Both the position numbers and the translations under genes were made by a program. Under the pieces are notes generated by a model. That model was not told the origin of the DNA. It searched no databases and worked only from the letters and a program-made list of their open reading frames with translations. This document shows positions 17,473-27,303 of a stretch of DNA of 64,000 bases, in pieces. The first letter of the stretch is position 1. The number at the start of each line of letters is the position of its first letter. The stretch is taken from contig NZ_CP030261.1 in assembly GCF_003312915.1 (NCBI RefSeq), positions 1,240,001-1,304,000 of the forward strand, given 5' to 3'. This stretch comes from Flavobacterium fluviale. GTDB taxonomy: Bacteria > Bacteroidota > Bacteroidia > Flavobacteriales > Flavobacteriaceae.

Positions 17473-19224
17473 TTAGATCGAATCAACTTTAATATGTAAT
17501 TCTTTCAATTGTGCATTATCTATTGCTGCAGGGGCATCAATCATAACATCACGTCCAGAATTATTTTTAGGGAAAGCAATAAAATCTCTAATAGTTTCCT
17601 GACCTCCCAAAATAGCAACTAATCTATCTAATCCAAAAGCTAAACCACCGTGAGGCGGTGCTCCAAATTGAAAAGCGTCCATTAAGAAGCCAAATTGTGC
17701 TTTTGCCTCTTCTTCGGTAAATCCTAAATATTTAAACATTAACTGCTGCGTAGCTTTGTCGTGAATACGAATAGATCCTCCTCCAATTTCGTTTCCATTT
17801 AAAACCATATCATAAGCATTTGCACGAACTTTTCCTGGTTCTGTTTCCAATAATGCCATATCTTCTGGTTTAGGAGAAGTAAATGGATGGTGCATAGCAT
17901 GATAACGGCCGCTTTCTTCGTCTAATTCTAATAATGGGAAATCTACAACCCATAATGGTGCAAATTCTTCTGGTTTACGCAATCCTAAACGAGTTGCTAA
18001 TTCCATACGAAGTGCAGAAAGCTGTGCACGTGTTTTGTTTGCAGGACCCGAAAGTACAAAAATCATATCTCCAGGGTTTGCTTCTGTAGCTTTTGCCCAG
18101 TTTGTTAAATCCTCTTGGTCGTAGAATTTATCTACAGATGATTTAAAGGTACCGTCTTCGTTGCATTTTACGTAAACCATTCCTGATGCTCCAACTTGTG
18201 GACGCTTTACCCAGTCAATTAACCCGTCAATTTCTTTACGAGTATAATTTCCTGCTCCAGGAACTGCAATTCCGACAACTAATTCGGCACTATTAAAAAC
18301 TGGAAATTCTTTATGTTGTGCAAATTCGTTTAATTCACCAAACTTCATTCCGAAACGGATGTCTGGTTTGTCGTTACCGTATGTTTTCATGGCATAGTCG
18401 TAGGTAATCCTTGGGAATTTATCTACTTCAATACCTTTAATTTCTTTTAATAAATGTCTTGTCAAACCTTCAAAAACATTCAAAATGTCTTCTTGTTCTA
18501 CAAATGCCATTTCGCAGTCGATTTGTGTAAACTCCGGCTGACGGTCTGCGCGTAAATCTTCATCACGGAAACATTTCACGATTTGGAAATATTTATCCAT
18601 TCCTCCAACCATCAACAATTGTTTGAAAGTTTGCGGTGATTGAGGCAAAGCATAAAACTGTCCTTCGTTCATACGGCTTGGTACAACGAAATCTCTTGCT
18701 CCTTCTGGAGTAGATTTAATTAAGTAAGGAGTTTCTACTTCGCAGAAGTCTAAATCTGATAAGTATTTACGAACTTCCATTGCCACTTTGTGACGGAATA
18801 ATAAACTGTTTTTTACAGGATTTCTTCTGATATCTAAATAACGATATTTCATTCTGATATCTTCTCCACCGTCAGTTTCATCTTCAATTGTAAATGGAGG
18901 AGTTAAAGCAGTATTTAAAATCGTTAGTTCAGAAACTAAAATTTCGATTTCACCAGTTGGAATGTTTTTGTTTTTAGCTTCACGCTCAATTACAGTTCCT
19001 TTTACTTGAATAACAAATTCTCTTCCTAGAGTTTTAGCCAATTCAAAAACTGTTTTATCGGTACGGCTTTCATCAAAAATAAGTTGTGTAATTCCGTAAC
19101 GGTCACGTAAGTCAACCCAATTCATAAATCCTTTATCGCGTGACTTTTGTACCCAGCCCGCTAGAGTAACTTCCGTATTAATATTTGAGGCATTTAGTTC
19201 GCCGCAATTATGACTTCTATACAT
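17473..19224 (-). CDS. aspS: Aspartate-tRNA ligase
   Basis: AspS charges tRNA-Asp with aspartate. The 583-residue protein is a bacterial-type class II synthetase. It has an N-terminal OB anticodon-binding domain ([19 protein letters not shown] onward), class II motif 2 near [16 protein letters not shown], the bacterial GAD insertion and motif 3 at [13 protein letters not shown]. The start ATG at 19222-19224 was chosen because a TACTTTTG promoter box (19243-19250) lies upstream of it and downstream of the alternative start at 19257, and because homologs begin MYRSH. Confidence 0.96.
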   Translation of the reverse strand: MYRSHNCGELNASNINTEVTLAGWVQKSRDKGFMNWVDLRDRYGITQLIFDESRTDKTVFELAKTLGREFVIQVKGTVIEREAKNKNIPTGEIEILVSELTILNTALTPPFTIEDETDGGEDIRMKYRYLDIRRNPVKNSLLFRHKVAMEVRKYLSDLDFCEVETPYLIKSTPEGARDFVVPSRMNEGQFYALPQSPQTFKQLLMVGGMDKYFQIVKCFRDEDLRADRQPEFTQIDCEMAFVEQEDILNVFEGLTRHLLKEIKGIEVDKFPRITYDYAMKTYGNDKPDIRFGMKFGELNEFAQHKEFPVFNSAELVVGIAVPGAGNYTRKEIDGLIDWVKRPQVGASGMVYVKCNEDGTFKSSVDKFYDQEDLTNWAKATEANPGDMIFVLSGPANKTRAQLSALRMELATRLGLRKPEEFAPLWVVDFPLLELDEESGRYHAMHHPFTSPKPEDMALLETEPGKVRANAYDMVLNGNEIGGGSIRIHDKATQQLMFKYLGFTEEEAKAQFGFLMDAFQFGAPPHGGLAFGLDRLVAILGGQETIRDFIAFPKNNSGRDVMIDAPAAIDNAQLKELHIKVDSI

Positions 19225-19346
19225 GATGCAAATTTTAGACTGCAAAAGTAAACACAAAATTCAAATTAATATAGTAAAGTGATAAGTTGATGCAGAATAA
19301 TTTTAAATATTTTGTTAATTCTTAAATTACGAAGCTTTAAATTCTT

Positions 19347-19354
19347 TAGTTTTG
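19347..19354 (+). promoter_or_regulatory. TAGTTTTG promoter box of the TlpA-like gene
   Basis: A TAnnTTTG match lies 27 bases upstream of the ATG at 19382. No TTG is found at the expected distance, so only half of the promoter is supported. Confidence 0.4.
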
Positions 19355-19381
19355 AATCACTAAAAACTAATTTTAATACCT

Positions 19382-20377
19382 ATGAAAAAACTTTTTGTTG
19401 CAGGGTTGGTAATTTTTAATGCTTTGAATGTTATTGGTCAAAGTAAGAACTCAATTAAGTTTACTGCTAAAATCGCCAATAGAAACAGCGATACATTAGT
19501 AATTAAAGGAAAAGATAATTTTAAGCAAGTAATTCCAATCAATAAAAAAGAGGTTTTTGCTGCATCTTTTGACGCTCCAAAAGGATTTTATATGTTTTCT
19601 GATGGAACAGAATCTTCAAACTTATATTTAAAACCAAATTCTGAAGTCAATTTGACTATGAATGCTAAAGAATTTGATGAGACTATTGTATATAAAGGTA
19701 AAGGTGTAGATGAAAGTAACTTTTTGGCACAGCAAGCCTTAAAAGATGAAAATTTTCAGAAAGATGCTTTCTCTAAAGAAAATGGAGAATTTACAACCTT
19801 ACTTGATGCTAAATTAAAAGCAGATACAGAAAGTCTTGAAAAAGGAAATTTTGACCCAGAATTTAAAACAGCTTTAAAACGTAGTTTTGATGGTTTCCAC
19901 CAATATGCTGCTGCAGAATATGAAAGAGCTGCCAAAGCCAATAAAATGGTTGGAAAAGCTTCTCCAGATTTTGATTACGACAACTTTAAAGGCGGAAAAA
20001 CAAAACTCTCTGACTTGAAAGGGAAATATGTTTACATCGACCTTTGGGCAACTTGGTGCGCACCTTGTAGAGCTGAAATTCCGTATCTTCAAAAAATTGA
20101 GGAAAAATATCACGGGAAAAACATTGAATTCGTAAGTATCTCTATTGATAAATTGAAAGACAACGAAAAATGGAAAAAATTTGTAACAGATAAGCATCTT
20201 GGAGGAACACAGCTTTTTGCAGATAAAGACTGGGAATCTGAGTTTGTGGTTAATTATGGTGTAACTGGAATTCCGAGATTTATCTTAATTGATCCACAAG
20301 GAAATGTTGTTAAGTCTGAAGCACCTAGACCATCTGATCCTGAGCTTGATAAACAGCTGAGTGCATTATTGAACTAA
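19382..20377 (+). CDS. TlpA-like thioredoxin-fold lipidless periplasmic protein
   Basis: This protein probably reduces or isomerises disulfides in the periplasm. The 331-residue chain has a signal peptide (MKKLFVAGLVIFNALNVIGQ), an N-terminal beta-rich region of the kind found in Bacteroidota TlpA relatives (about 25-185), and a C-terminal thioredoxin domain with LWATWCAPCRAEIPYLQ (Cys226, Cys229). The cis-proline segment GVTGIPRFILID follows. No lipobox Cys is seen. The gene is transcribed alone and ends in a strong terminator. Confidence 0.88.
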   Translation: MKKLFVAGLVIFNALNVIGQSKNSIKFTAKIANRNSDTLVIKGKDNFKQVIPINKKEVFAASFDAPKGFYMFSDGTESSNLYLKPNSEVNLTMNAKEFDETIVYKGKGVDESNFLAQQALKDENFQKDAFSKENGEFTTLLDAKLKADTESLEKGNFDPEFKTALKRSFDGFHQYAAAEYERAAKANKMVGKASPDFDYDNFKGGKTKLSDLKGKYVYIDLWATWCAPCRAEIPYLQKIEEKYHGKNIEFVSISIDKLKDNEKWKKFVTDKHLGGTQLFADKDWESEFVVNYGVTGIPRFILIDPQGNVVKSEAPRPSDPELDKQLSALLN

Positions 20378-20435
20378 TTTATTTACGAAATTTACAACGT
20401 TATCGTAAATTAGAGTTTTTTATAAAATACCAGTA

Positions 20436-20463
20436 AAACCAGTGCCTGAGCGCTGGTTTTTTT
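20436..20463 (+). terminator. Terminator of the TlpA-like gene
   Basis: The stem AAACCAGTGC / GCGCTGGTTT (10 bp, one G-T pair) with loop CTGA is followed by T residues to 20463. Confidence 0.8.
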
Positions 20464-20525
20464 ATTGTCAATACTTTTCCAATGTTAAGTTTTTATTCAA
20501 TGTTACCAAATTGTTAAGCAAAAGT

Positions 20526-20555
20526 TTGTTTAATGTAAAGTATTAACTATATTTG
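20526..20555 (+). promoter_or_regulatory. Promoter of the MORN-repeat gene
   Basis: TTG (20526-20528) and TATATTTG (20548-20555) are 19 bases apart, a full consensus match, 43 bases before the ATG. Confidence 0.7.
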
Positions 20556-20598
20556 ATAACAATTTGATAACATTCAATAACATTTAATACCTAAAGAT

Positions 20599-20946
20599 AT
20601 GAAAAAGTGTGTGATTTTAGCGGCTGTGTTATTCTCTGGAATTTTAACAGCACAAGAAACTAAACCTGAATTGGAAACTGTTGGAAATAAAGTAAAAGCT
20701 ACTTACTATTATGACAATGGAAGAATACAGCAGGAAGGCTTTTTTAAAGATGGAAAATTGGACGGTGTTTGGGTATCTTATGATGAAAACGGAAATAAAA
20801 CTGTAGAAGGAGAGTATACTGAAGGATTAAAAACTGGAAAATGGATGTTTTTCAATGAAAAAAATCTTTCTGAAGTAGCTTATGTAAACAGCAAAGTTAG
20901 TTCTGTTAAGAATTTACAGAAAAACCCTGTGGCCAATAGAAATTAA
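20599..20946 (+). CDS. Secreted MORN-repeat (YwqK-like) protein
   Basis: This 115-residue protein has a signal peptide (about residues 1-18, ending at GILTAQE). It carries three MORN-like units of the type YYDNGRIQQEGFFKDGKLDG, then VWVSYDENGNKTVEGEY and KTGKWMFFNEKN. Databases often call such proteins YwqK-family antitoxins, but nothing here supports a toxin-antitoxin role, and no toxin gene is adjacent. Its function is unknown. It has its own promoter and terminator. Confidence 0.75.
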   Translation: MKKCVILAAVLFSGILTAQETKPELETVGNKVKATYYYDNGRIQQEGFFKDGKLDGVWVSYDENGNKTVEGEYTEGLKTGKWMFFNEKNLSEVAYVNSKVSSVKNLQKNPVANRN

Positions 20947-20972
20947 TAAAAAGATTTATTGAGATAAATACT

Positions 20973-21001
20973 AAAACCGTTCTTTTCAGAGCGGTTTTTT
21001 T
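20973..21001 (+). terminator. Terminator of the MORN-repeat gene
   Basis: The stem AAAACCGTTC / GAGCGGTTTT (10 bp, one G-T pair) with loop TTTTCA is followed by seven or more T. Its end touches the stop codon of the convergent PepSY gene. Confidence 0.78.
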
Positions 21002-22112
21002 ATGCTTTAGATTTTTTGCTTTTATATTTTCTTCCGTACCAAATAATAAATCCAGTTACAGGAAGCGCAGCTGCAAATAAACTTGCTATAAAAGCAATAA
21101 TTTTTCCAGGTAAATCTAATATTTGGCCTGTGTGAATTCCGTAATTCATTTCGACAACCTGCAAACCTAGAGTTTTGTTTTCAAAAGGCTGTTTCTCAAT
21201 TAATTTTCCATCATTTGGATGAAAGTAATAATTGCTCTGGTGATCGTATCTTAATGTGTGCGGATAAGCGCCTGTACTAATTATATCTCCTTTTTGCTGC
21301 GGAATTAATACAAAAAGCATTTCTGCATCTGGCTGTAGTTTTGTGGTTTGAATATAAGCGCGATCTATTGCTGTAATTGAATTGGTTTTGAATTGAGTTG
21401 TATCAATTACAGGAAGTTTTGTTTCGACTGTCTTGTCACCGCCAAAATTAAAGGCTTTGTAAATTCCGTCGCCAACCCATTCGTAAGTAAAGGTAAGTCC
21501 GGTAATCGCTAAAATTAATGCTATAATCGAAATGTAAAACCCAGAAGTATTATGCCAGTCGTAGTTTACCCGACGCCATTTTGCAGACCATTTTACTGTG
21601 AGACTTCTTTTAAGGTCAGATCTCTTTTTAGGCCACCATTGGATAAGTCCGGAAATTAATAACAGAATAAAAATAATGGTCGCACCGCCAATAATATGTT
21701 TTCCAATATAGTCGGGAAGTAGTAAATACAAGTGAATGTATTCTACAATAATAAAAAAATCTGTTTCTGGATTTTCGGTTTTTAAATATTTACCCGTGTA
21801 AGGATTGAAATAGAGGTATAGATTTTCAGTTTCAGAATAAGTATAAACAATTGCCGAACGGTTTTTGCCGTAATAAGAAACCATGCTTGTTTTATTCTGT
21901 GGTACAATCTCTTTTGCCTTTTGCTCTAAAACCGAAGGAAGGATAAAGGGTTTGCTTTGAGGTTCAACCAATCTCCATTCTTTTCGGGTAATATCTTTTA
22001 TTTCATCATGAAAACAAAAAATACAGCCCGTAATGCTGATTATAAAAACAATAAGCCCAGAAATTAATCCGAGCCATTTATGTAGAAAACGTATTTTGGT
22101 TTTGAATCCCAT
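21000..22112 (-). CDS. PepSY-associated membrane protein (iron uptake)
   Basis: This 370-residue protein has four main membrane helices, the first at HKWLGLISGLIVFIISITGC. A PepSY-type periplasmic region lies between helices, and the helix-2 motif GGATIIFILLLISGLIQWWP is seen. PepSY_TM proteins of this kind are thought to act as inner-membrane ferric-siderophore reductases. It lies 224 bases downstream of a second PepSY gene in a TonB-receptor operon, which supports an iron role. A TAATTTTG box at 22140-22147 could give it a separate promoter. Confidence 0.8.
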   Translation of the reverse strand: MGFKTKIRFLHKWLGLISGLIVFIISITGCIFCFHDEIKDITRKEWRLVEPQSKPFILPSVLEQKAKEIVPQNKTSMVSYYGKNRSAIVYTYSETENLYLYFNPYTGKYLKTENPETDFFIIVEYIHLYLLLPDYIGKHIIGGATIIFILLLISGLIQWWPKKRSDLKRSLTVKWSAKWRRVNYDWHNTSGFYISIIALILAITGLTFTYEWVGDGIYKAFNFGGDKTVETKLPVIDTTQFKTNSITAIDRAYIQTTKLQPDAEMLFVLIPQQKGDIISTGAYPHTLRYDHQSNYYFHPNDGKLIEKQPFENKTLGLQVVEMNYGIHTGQILDLPGKIIAFIASLFAAALPVTGFIIWYGRKYKSKKSKA

Positions 22113-22335
22113 TTTTGATTAAAAGCGTAAAAGTAGCCTCAAAATTAATATAGGACAAATTATTGTAGATTATTTTATTTGTTTTGTATGTTTATGCAAA
22201 AGATTAAATCGCGCAAGGACGCTAAGACACAAAGTTTTTTTTGCGCGGATTCTACAATCTAAGCAGATTTTTATTTTGTTCACCTTAATTTAAAAAAAAA
22301 CTATAATTCTTATAATCTGTGGCAAAAAAAAATAA

Positions 22336-23886
22336 TTAAGCAACCGCTTTTTTAGATTTTAAATGATAGGCAACATATAATGAAATCGAAGCCAGGAAAA
22401 TCCAGAAAACATCAATAAAGAAAATTTGAATTTTGTTGTTTAAGAAAGATGTCCAAAACCAATCTCCAGAAACAATTCCGTTGGTAATTGGAATTAAAAA
22501 TCCTAAAATACTTCCAGAGATTAAACAGAATTTGTTGGTAAAAGCATCGTTCTTTTTAATGATAAAGAAGATTGCAAGTAATAACCATCCGCCAAAATAA
22601 AGTGTAAATAGATTCGATTGGCTTAACGGATAGAAAATTTTACTTCCGATAAAAGCCAGAGCAGTAATTGGATACATGCTCAAACAAATTGCCAGATAAA
22701 TACGGACAACAGCTGCGTTGAATCGTCTTTTCTTTTCAGGTATATTATTTTTCTGTCTTGCAACCAGCCAAATCATAACTCCTGAAATAATTACAAAACA
22801 GGTTATAATTCCTAAAATAAAACTCACGATTTTTAAGGCATATCCGCCATAATCACCAAAGTGAATTCGGTATAAAACATTTTTTACAACATCCAAATAA
22901 CTCGTTTGCGCGATAGGATCCTTTTTAGCAATTTCTTTTCCATCAGCAATTCGGTAAACTACTTTTCCGATTCCAGTGAATTTTTTGTGATTTAAAAGTT
23001 CTCCTTCAACCAAAACATGCATATTAGCATCGCCATAGTTTTGAATAAAAACGCGGGTAATCTCAAAATCAGACCAATTCTTTTTTGTCTTTGCAACCAG
23101 ATCACCAACAGAAAAAGGTTCTGCTAGTTTTTTGTTTTCAAATTTATAATCAGGATCTGTATATTCTAGTTCTTTATACAATTTATCCTGATCGCCATTA
23201 TACAAAGCCATTACTGCTGGAGCAACAATTAGGAGTTTAATCATAAAAAAAGCTCCGGTAACAGCATATACAAATTGAAATGGTAAACCAATCATTCCTA
23301 AGGCTGTGTGAGCATCTGTCCACAGTGTTTTTAATTTTTCTTTCGGACGGAAAATATAGAAGTTAGAGACAATTTTTTTCCAATGAAGCAGTACTCCCGT
23401 TACAATTGCAAATAAGAAAAATAGTGCCGTAAAACCTGAAAGATAGTATCCGACTGGATACGGAATCTGCGCTAAGAAATGTAGTCGATATAATAGTTCA
23501 CCTAAAGAATATGATTCTTCGTAAGTAAAAGATTTAAAATTTTTGGTGTTTAAATAGAAAAACTGTCCTTCTTTTTGTTTGGCTGGAGCAAGAGTATCTT
23601 TGGTTCCTTCCATGTAAACAGCTACTCTTTCTTCTGTAGAGGGTTTAGATATGGTAATCTTTCTGCCGTGCAAAATATATTTTTTATCGAGATGCTGCAA
23701 AGCTTTATCGTAGTCTAACTGAATTTCTTTTGTGATTGCTGTAGATTCACTTCTTTCCCAATTGATGATGTCATCTCTAAAAAAAGAAAAAGATCCAGCA
23801 AAGAAAATTACAAACAGAACTACACTGATAACGATTCCGCTGACAGTATGTGTATGAAAATAGATATTATAATGACGGTTGTTCAT
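22336..23886 (-). CDS. PepSY domain membrane protein (iron uptake)
   Basis: This 516-residue protein begins with a helix after the conserved YFHTHTVSGIVISVVLFVIF and contains PepSY-type periplasmic segments. Further helices follow (for example FFLFAIVTGVLLHWKKI and IGLPFQFVYAVTGAFFM), plus an extra C-terminal group of three to four helices. It belongs with the siderophore reductase-like PepSY_TM proteins. It starts 5 bases after the small membrane protein gene at 23892 and is part of the iron-uptake operon. Confidence 0.8.
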   Translation of the reverse strand: MNNRHYNIYFHTHTVSGIVISVVLFVIFFAGSFSFFRDDIINWERSESTAITKEIQLDYDKALQHLDKKYILHGRKITISKPSTEERVAVYMEGTKDTLAPAKQKEGQFFYLNTKNFKSFTYEESYSLGELLYRLHFLAQIPYPVGYYLSGFTALFFLFAIVTGVLLHWKKIVSNFYIFRPKEKLKTLWTDAHTALGMIGLPFQFVYAVTGAFFMIKLLIVAPAVMALYNGDQDKLYKELEYTDPDYKFENKKLAEPFSVGDLVAKTKKNWSDFEITRVFIQNYGDANMHVLVEGELLNHKKFTGIGKVVYRIADGKEIAKKDPIAQTSYLDVVKNVLYRIHFGDYGGYALKIVSFILGIITCFVIISGVMIWLVARQKNNIPEKKRRFNAAVVRIYLAICLSMYPITALAFIGSKIFYPLSQSNLFTLYFGGWLLLAIFFIIKKNDAFTNKFCLISGSILGFLIPITNGIVSGDWFWTSFLNNKIQIFFIDVFWIFLASISLYVAYHLKSKKAVA

Positions 23887-23891
23887 AAAAA

Positions 23892-24191
23892 TTATTTCGC
23901 CGTGTTATAGGTTTGACCCAGATAGATAAAAAGACAAAAAAGCAAAGTAAGCAGAATGTAAATTCCCCAGATCTTCCAGCCGCTTTTGGCTAAAAATGCA
24001 ATTACCATTAAAGCAACCCAAAGAATAAAACCAGTAAAAGCCATTGTTATTAAAACATCTGCACGACTAAACCAAGAAGCTAAAGCCAAATGAAATGTAA
24101 CAGAAACAAAGTATCCTCCTAAAATAGCAGCGGTGATTTTGGTAAAACGAGGCCAAAAAGACGGATTTAAATATTTCGAATTTGCCGGCAT
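23892..24191 (-). CDS. Small membrane protein of the siderophore operon, DUF3649-like
   Basis: This 99-residue protein has three hydrophobic helices and the N-terminal sequence FWPRFTKITAAILGGYFVS. It resembles the DUF3649 proteins that accompany PepSY genes in siderophore uptake operons. The family assignment is from memory of the sequence pattern and gene context, not from a search. It lies between a second small membrane gene and the 516-residue PepSY gene. Confidence 0.65.
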   Translation of the reverse strand: MPANSKYLNPSFWPRFTKITAAILGGYFVSVTFHLALASWFSRADVLITMAFTGFILWVALMVIAFLAKSGWKIWGIYILLTLLFCLFIYLGQTYNTAK

Positions 24192-24212
24192 ATTCTAATG
24201 TAATTGTGGTTT

Positions 24213-24545
24213 TTAATTATAATAAAGTTCTAGTAACGCAACTAGAATCAGGATTGCTAAAAGGGCTTTACTGTTTACTTTTTTTAATGGTCTAAGTATG
24301 ATGATTAAACTTCCAACGGTCATTAGCTGAACAAAAAACATCAAAGTACCACAGCCTAAAGACTGAGTAAAAAGCCACATCAAATAAGCAGATAATAAAA
24401 GAGCTAATCCGATGATTTTTGTGTGCTTAGGATTTTTCTGCATCCATTTTTCAAAACCTAAATCATAAGACAAAACCGCTCTTTTTGAAGTATAATAAAG
24501 CGTATAAAAAGCTAGAAAAACGATAAGGCTGGCAATTGTTATCAT
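24213..24545 (-). CDS. Small membrane protein of the siderophore operon, DUF3325-like
   Basis: This 110-residue protein has about four helices and the motif SKRAVLSYDLGFEKWMQKNP in its first loop. DUF3325 members in Proteobacteria occupy the same place between a TonB receptor and PepSY genes. The call therefore rests mainly on context, length and topology. It is 58 bases downstream of the receptor, with a hairpin in the gap. Confidence 0.6.
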   Translation of the reverse strand: MITIASLIVFLAFYTLYYTSKRAVLSYDLGFEKWMQKNPKHTKIIGLALLLSAYLMWLFTQSLGCGTLMFFVQLMTVGSLIIILRPLKKVNSKALLAILILVALLELYYN

Positions 24546-24558
24546 AATCTTAGAAATT

Positions 24559-24592
24559 TAAAAACCACCTTTCTCTTGCAAGAAAGGTGGTT
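24559..24592 (-). terminator. Hairpin after the TonB receptor gene
   Basis: A perfect 12-bp stem AACCACCTTTCT / AGAAAGGTGGTT with a 6-base loop is followed on the minus strand by a short T run. It may reduce, without fully blocking, read-through from the receptor into the small membrane genes. Confidence 0.65.
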
Positions 24593-24603
24593 GAATGTTT
24601 TTA

Positions 24604-27087
24604 TTAAAATCTGTATGAGAAGTTTGCTGCAACAGTTCTCATATTTCTTGGATGAATTGTAGACCAACCATCGTAAGTATCAACATTAGTAATATTGTCT
24701 AATTTTAATGTCAAGGTATATTTTTCAGTTCCGTAGAATACTGATGAATTTAAAACAGTATAAGAAGGTAATGCAAACTGACCTATAACATTTCTGTTCA
24801 TGATTAAGTTTTTATCAGCATAGTTTCCTCCAAAACCTAAACCAAAACCTTGTAAATCTCCTTGAGGGAATTTATAACTTGCCCAAAGATTTGCTAAATT
24901 TCTTGGTCCAGAACTTTCTGGTCTTTGTCCTACAAATGATGGATCTCCAGCGTTTAAGATAGCATCAACATAACTGTAACCAGCAACGATGTTTAAACCA
25001 GCAACTGGATTTGCAACGAATTCTGCTTCAAAACCTTTGTTTCTTTGTGCTCCATCTTGGAAAGCTGTTTGAGTTGTTGCACCGTAAATTACGTAAACTT
25101 GATCTTTTACTTGAATGTCATAGTAGCTGAATGTTGCGTAAAGTTTATCTTGAAACACGTTTAATTTTGTTCCAATTTCGAATTGGTTAGCATGTTCTGG
25201 TTTAAAAGTTCTTGGACGTGTAGATCCGTCAGCTAAAATTTCTGTTACTGGAGCAGAATTAGCAAAACCATCCATATAGTTTGCAAAAATCGAAACTTTA
25301 TCAAGAATTGGCTGGTACACTAAACCAAATTTAGGAGAAAAAGAAGTTTGATTAAAATCATCATCTTTTGTAGCCACATTTCCAGCAGTAATAAAACGGT
25401 CCACACGTAAACTTGCCATTGCAGACAAAGCAGGAGTAAAGTTAAATACATCAGAAACATAAGCACTGTACACTTCTTGCTTTGTTCTGTTCATACTAAT
25501 TCCTGCCTGTGCGATAAGAGCATCAGTCCCAGCTTTTGTTAAATTTCCATTATCTCCGTTTGTAATATAGTTAGCTGGGTCTGTAATTTGGTATAAATAC
25601 TGATTTACAGTTGCAACATCTAGATTACCAATGTAAATATTACCATTTGTTACATAATTTGAACTGTTGTCAATTAATCCTCTATTAAAGTAATCCAAAC
25701 CAGCAACGATTCTGTTTCTCATGTTTCCAATTTTGAAATCGCCAATAAAGTTCTGCTGAATGTCAGTTGTAAGAGTTGTTGAATTTTGGTAATTCATATA
25801 ACGTGATAAAACAATTCCTTCACTGATCTCATCTGGAGCAAATTGTGTGCCTTCGTAGATATATGAATAGTATCCATCAGATGAAGATGAGCCTCTTGAA
25901 ACTACAGTCTGCGAAGTCCATTGGTCATTAAATTTGTACATCATTTGACCTTGTAAGTTGTATGATGGTGTTTCAATTGCAAGTTCATTACTAGTGTAAG
26001 AACGTTTATTGTCATAACCTAATTCATCCATATTATGAACTCTTAATACAGCACCTCTGTCCAAAAATAACATAGTAGGGTTAGTTTGTTTGTTGTTCAT
26101 AAATTCTGTATTGATGAAAAACGAAAGTTTGTCACTAACTTGGTATGATAATGATGGTGCAAAAAAGAATGATTTTTTGAATCCAGCATCTTGAAAACTA
26201 TTTTCTGTGTGGTAAGCTGTATTTACACGGAAATTAATTTTGTGCTCTTCGTCTACCGGAGTATTAACATCTGCAGTAACTCTGTTTAAACCATTACTTC
26301 CAGCAGTATAGCTAACCTCTCCACCAAAATGATCGTAAGGTTTTTTTGTAGTTAAGTTAATTAAACCTCCGTAAGAGATTAAACTGCTTCCAAATAAAGT
26401 TCCAGATGGTCCTTTGATTACTTCAATTTTCTCAATGTTTGCAGGGTCTAAACCTCCGTTTGATAATCCTGGTAATCCATTAATCATAGTTGGCTGTACA
26501 GCGAATCCTCTTAACGAAAAATATCCTGCACCGTCACCTCCACGTCCTGTAGAAGCCCAAAGCGGTGTTAAGCCTGGAGCATTTTTTAAAGCGTCATCAA
26601 TATTTGTAACAACTTGCTCTTTTAAAAGTTCGCTTGTAATTGTAGTATAAACTTGTGGGTTTTCAAGATTTTTAAGAGGTAATCTTGAAACTTGTTGTGT
26701 TTCTTTACGAGCAAATGTGTTTTTTTTAGCATTTCCATTTAAAACAATTTCATCTAATTGTTCTGAATTTGAGCTAATTATAAAATCCTCAACTAAATCA
26801 TCACCGTTATTTAAGGTAATACTTTTTTCTTTTGATGAGTATCCGACAGCAGAAACTCTAATTACGTAGTTTCCTGGTTTAAGATTTTTAATTTCATAAA
26901 AACCATTGCTATCTGTATTGGTTCCTATTTTGGTTCCTTTTAATGATACCGATACATTATCAGCAGCTTCATCATTGGATAAACTAATTTGACCTTTAAT
27001 AGTTGCTTTTTCCTGTGCAGAAGCTATTGTGCCCCCTAATAAGAAAAAACAAAAACTCAAAAAAGAAATTGTAAATTTAGATTTCAT
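24604..27087 (-). CDS. TonB-dependent siderophore receptor
   Basis: This outer-membrane receptor imports a ferric siderophore using TonB energy. The 827-residue protein has a signal peptide (to about residue 24, ASAQE) and a carboxypeptidase-regulatory-like domain typical of Bacteroidota (about 28-115). A plug domain follows (about 130-250, with GPSGTLFGSSLISYGGLINL). The 22-strand barrel ends in the aromatic C-terminus NFSYRF. The neighbours (PepSY and small membrane proteins) and the flanking Fur-like boxes indicate iron control. The exact siderophore cannot be read from sequence. Confidence 0.92.
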   Translation of the reverse strand: MKSKFTISFLSFCFFLLGGTIASAQEKATIKGQISLSNDEAADNVSVSLKGTKIGTNTDSNGFYEIKNLKPGNYVIRVSAVGYSSKEKSITLNNGDDLVEDFIISSNSEQLDEIVLNGNAKKNTFARKETQQVSRLPLKNLENPQVYTTITSELLKEQVVTNIDDALKNAPGLTPLWASTGRGGDGAGYFSLRGFAVQPTMINGLPGLSNGGLDPANIEKIEVIKGPSGTLFGSSLISYGGLINLTTKKPYDHFGGEVSYTAGSNGLNRVTADVNTPVDEEHKINFRVNTAYHTENSFQDAGFKKSFFFAPSLSYQVSDKLSFFINTEFMNNKQTNPTMLFLDRGAVLRVHNMDELGYDNKRSYTSNELAIETPSYNLQGQMMYKFNDQWTSQTVVSRGSSSSDGYYSYIYEGTQFAPDEISEGIVLSRYMNYQNSTTLTTDIQQNFIGDFKIGNMRNRIVAGLDYFNRGLIDNSSNYVTNGNIYIGNLDVATVNQYLYQITDPANYITNGDNGNLTKAGTDALIAQAGISMNRTKQEVYSAYVSDVFNFTPALSAMASLRVDRFITAGNVATKDDDFNQTSFSPKFGLVYQPILDKVSIFANYMDGFANSAPVTEILADGSTRPRTFKPEHANQFEIGTKLNVFQDKLYATFSYYDIQVKDQVYVIYGATTQTAFQDGAQRNKGFEAEFVANPVAGLNIVAGYSYVDAILNAGDPSFVGQRPESSGPRNLANLWASYKFPQGDLQGFGLGFGGNYADKNLIMNRNVIGQFALPSYTVLNSSVFYGTEKYTLTLKLDNITNVDTYDGWSTIHPRNMRTVAANFSYRF

Positions 27088-27088
27088 T

Positions 27089-27100
27089 TTTATTTAGAAT
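27089..27100. promoter_or_regulatory. Fur-box-like motif, downstream copy
   Basis: TTTATTTAGAAT lies between the predicted transcription start and the receptor ATG. The same 12 bases occur in inverted orientation at 27160-27171. A role as an iron-repressor site is inferred from the iron-uptake context. Confidence 0.45.
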
Positions 27101-27114
27101 TGATTTTAATAGCG

Positions 27115-27145
27115 CAAATTTACATGTTGAATACAAATCATGCAA
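27115..27145 (-). promoter_or_regulatory. Promoter of the siderophore receptor operon
   Basis: On the minus strand TTG (27143-27145) and TAAATTTG (27115-27122) are separated by 20 bases, a full consensus match, 28 bases before the ATG. Confidence 0.75.
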
Positions 27146-27152
27146 GTTTGTT

Positions 27153-27171
27153 TTTATTTATTCTAAATAAA
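27153..27171. promoter_or_regulatory. Fur-box-like 19-bp palindrome, upstream copy
   Basis: TTTATTTATTCTAAATAAA is a near-perfect 19-bp palindrome (7-bp arms) placed 7 bases upstream of the promoter's TTG. It contains the inverse of TTTATTTAGAAT, seen again at 27089-27100, so the promoter is bracketed by the two copies. Confidence 0.5.
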
Positions 27172-27245
27172 ATATTTTTAAAGGGTAAAATCTACGTTTG
27201 TTTAAAAAATTAACAAATTAAGGAGATTTTAAGCTAATATTAAGC

Positions 27246-27281
27246 AAAAAAAACCTGTTCGTATTAATGAACAGGTTTTTT
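27246..27281 (-). terminator. Terminator of the 2-oxoglutarate dehydrogenase genes
   Basis: A 10-bp perfect stem AAACCTGTTC / GAACAGGTTT with an 8-base loop is followed on the minus strand by eight T, 22 bases after the E2 stop codon. Confidence 0.85.
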
Positions 27282-27303
27282 GTATAGCAGAAAATTATTA
27301 TAA

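Noticed and set aside
20599..20946. Toxin-antitoxin module
   Set aside because: The YwqK-like label is only a database name for MORN-repeat proteins; no toxin gene is nearby and the protein is secreted.
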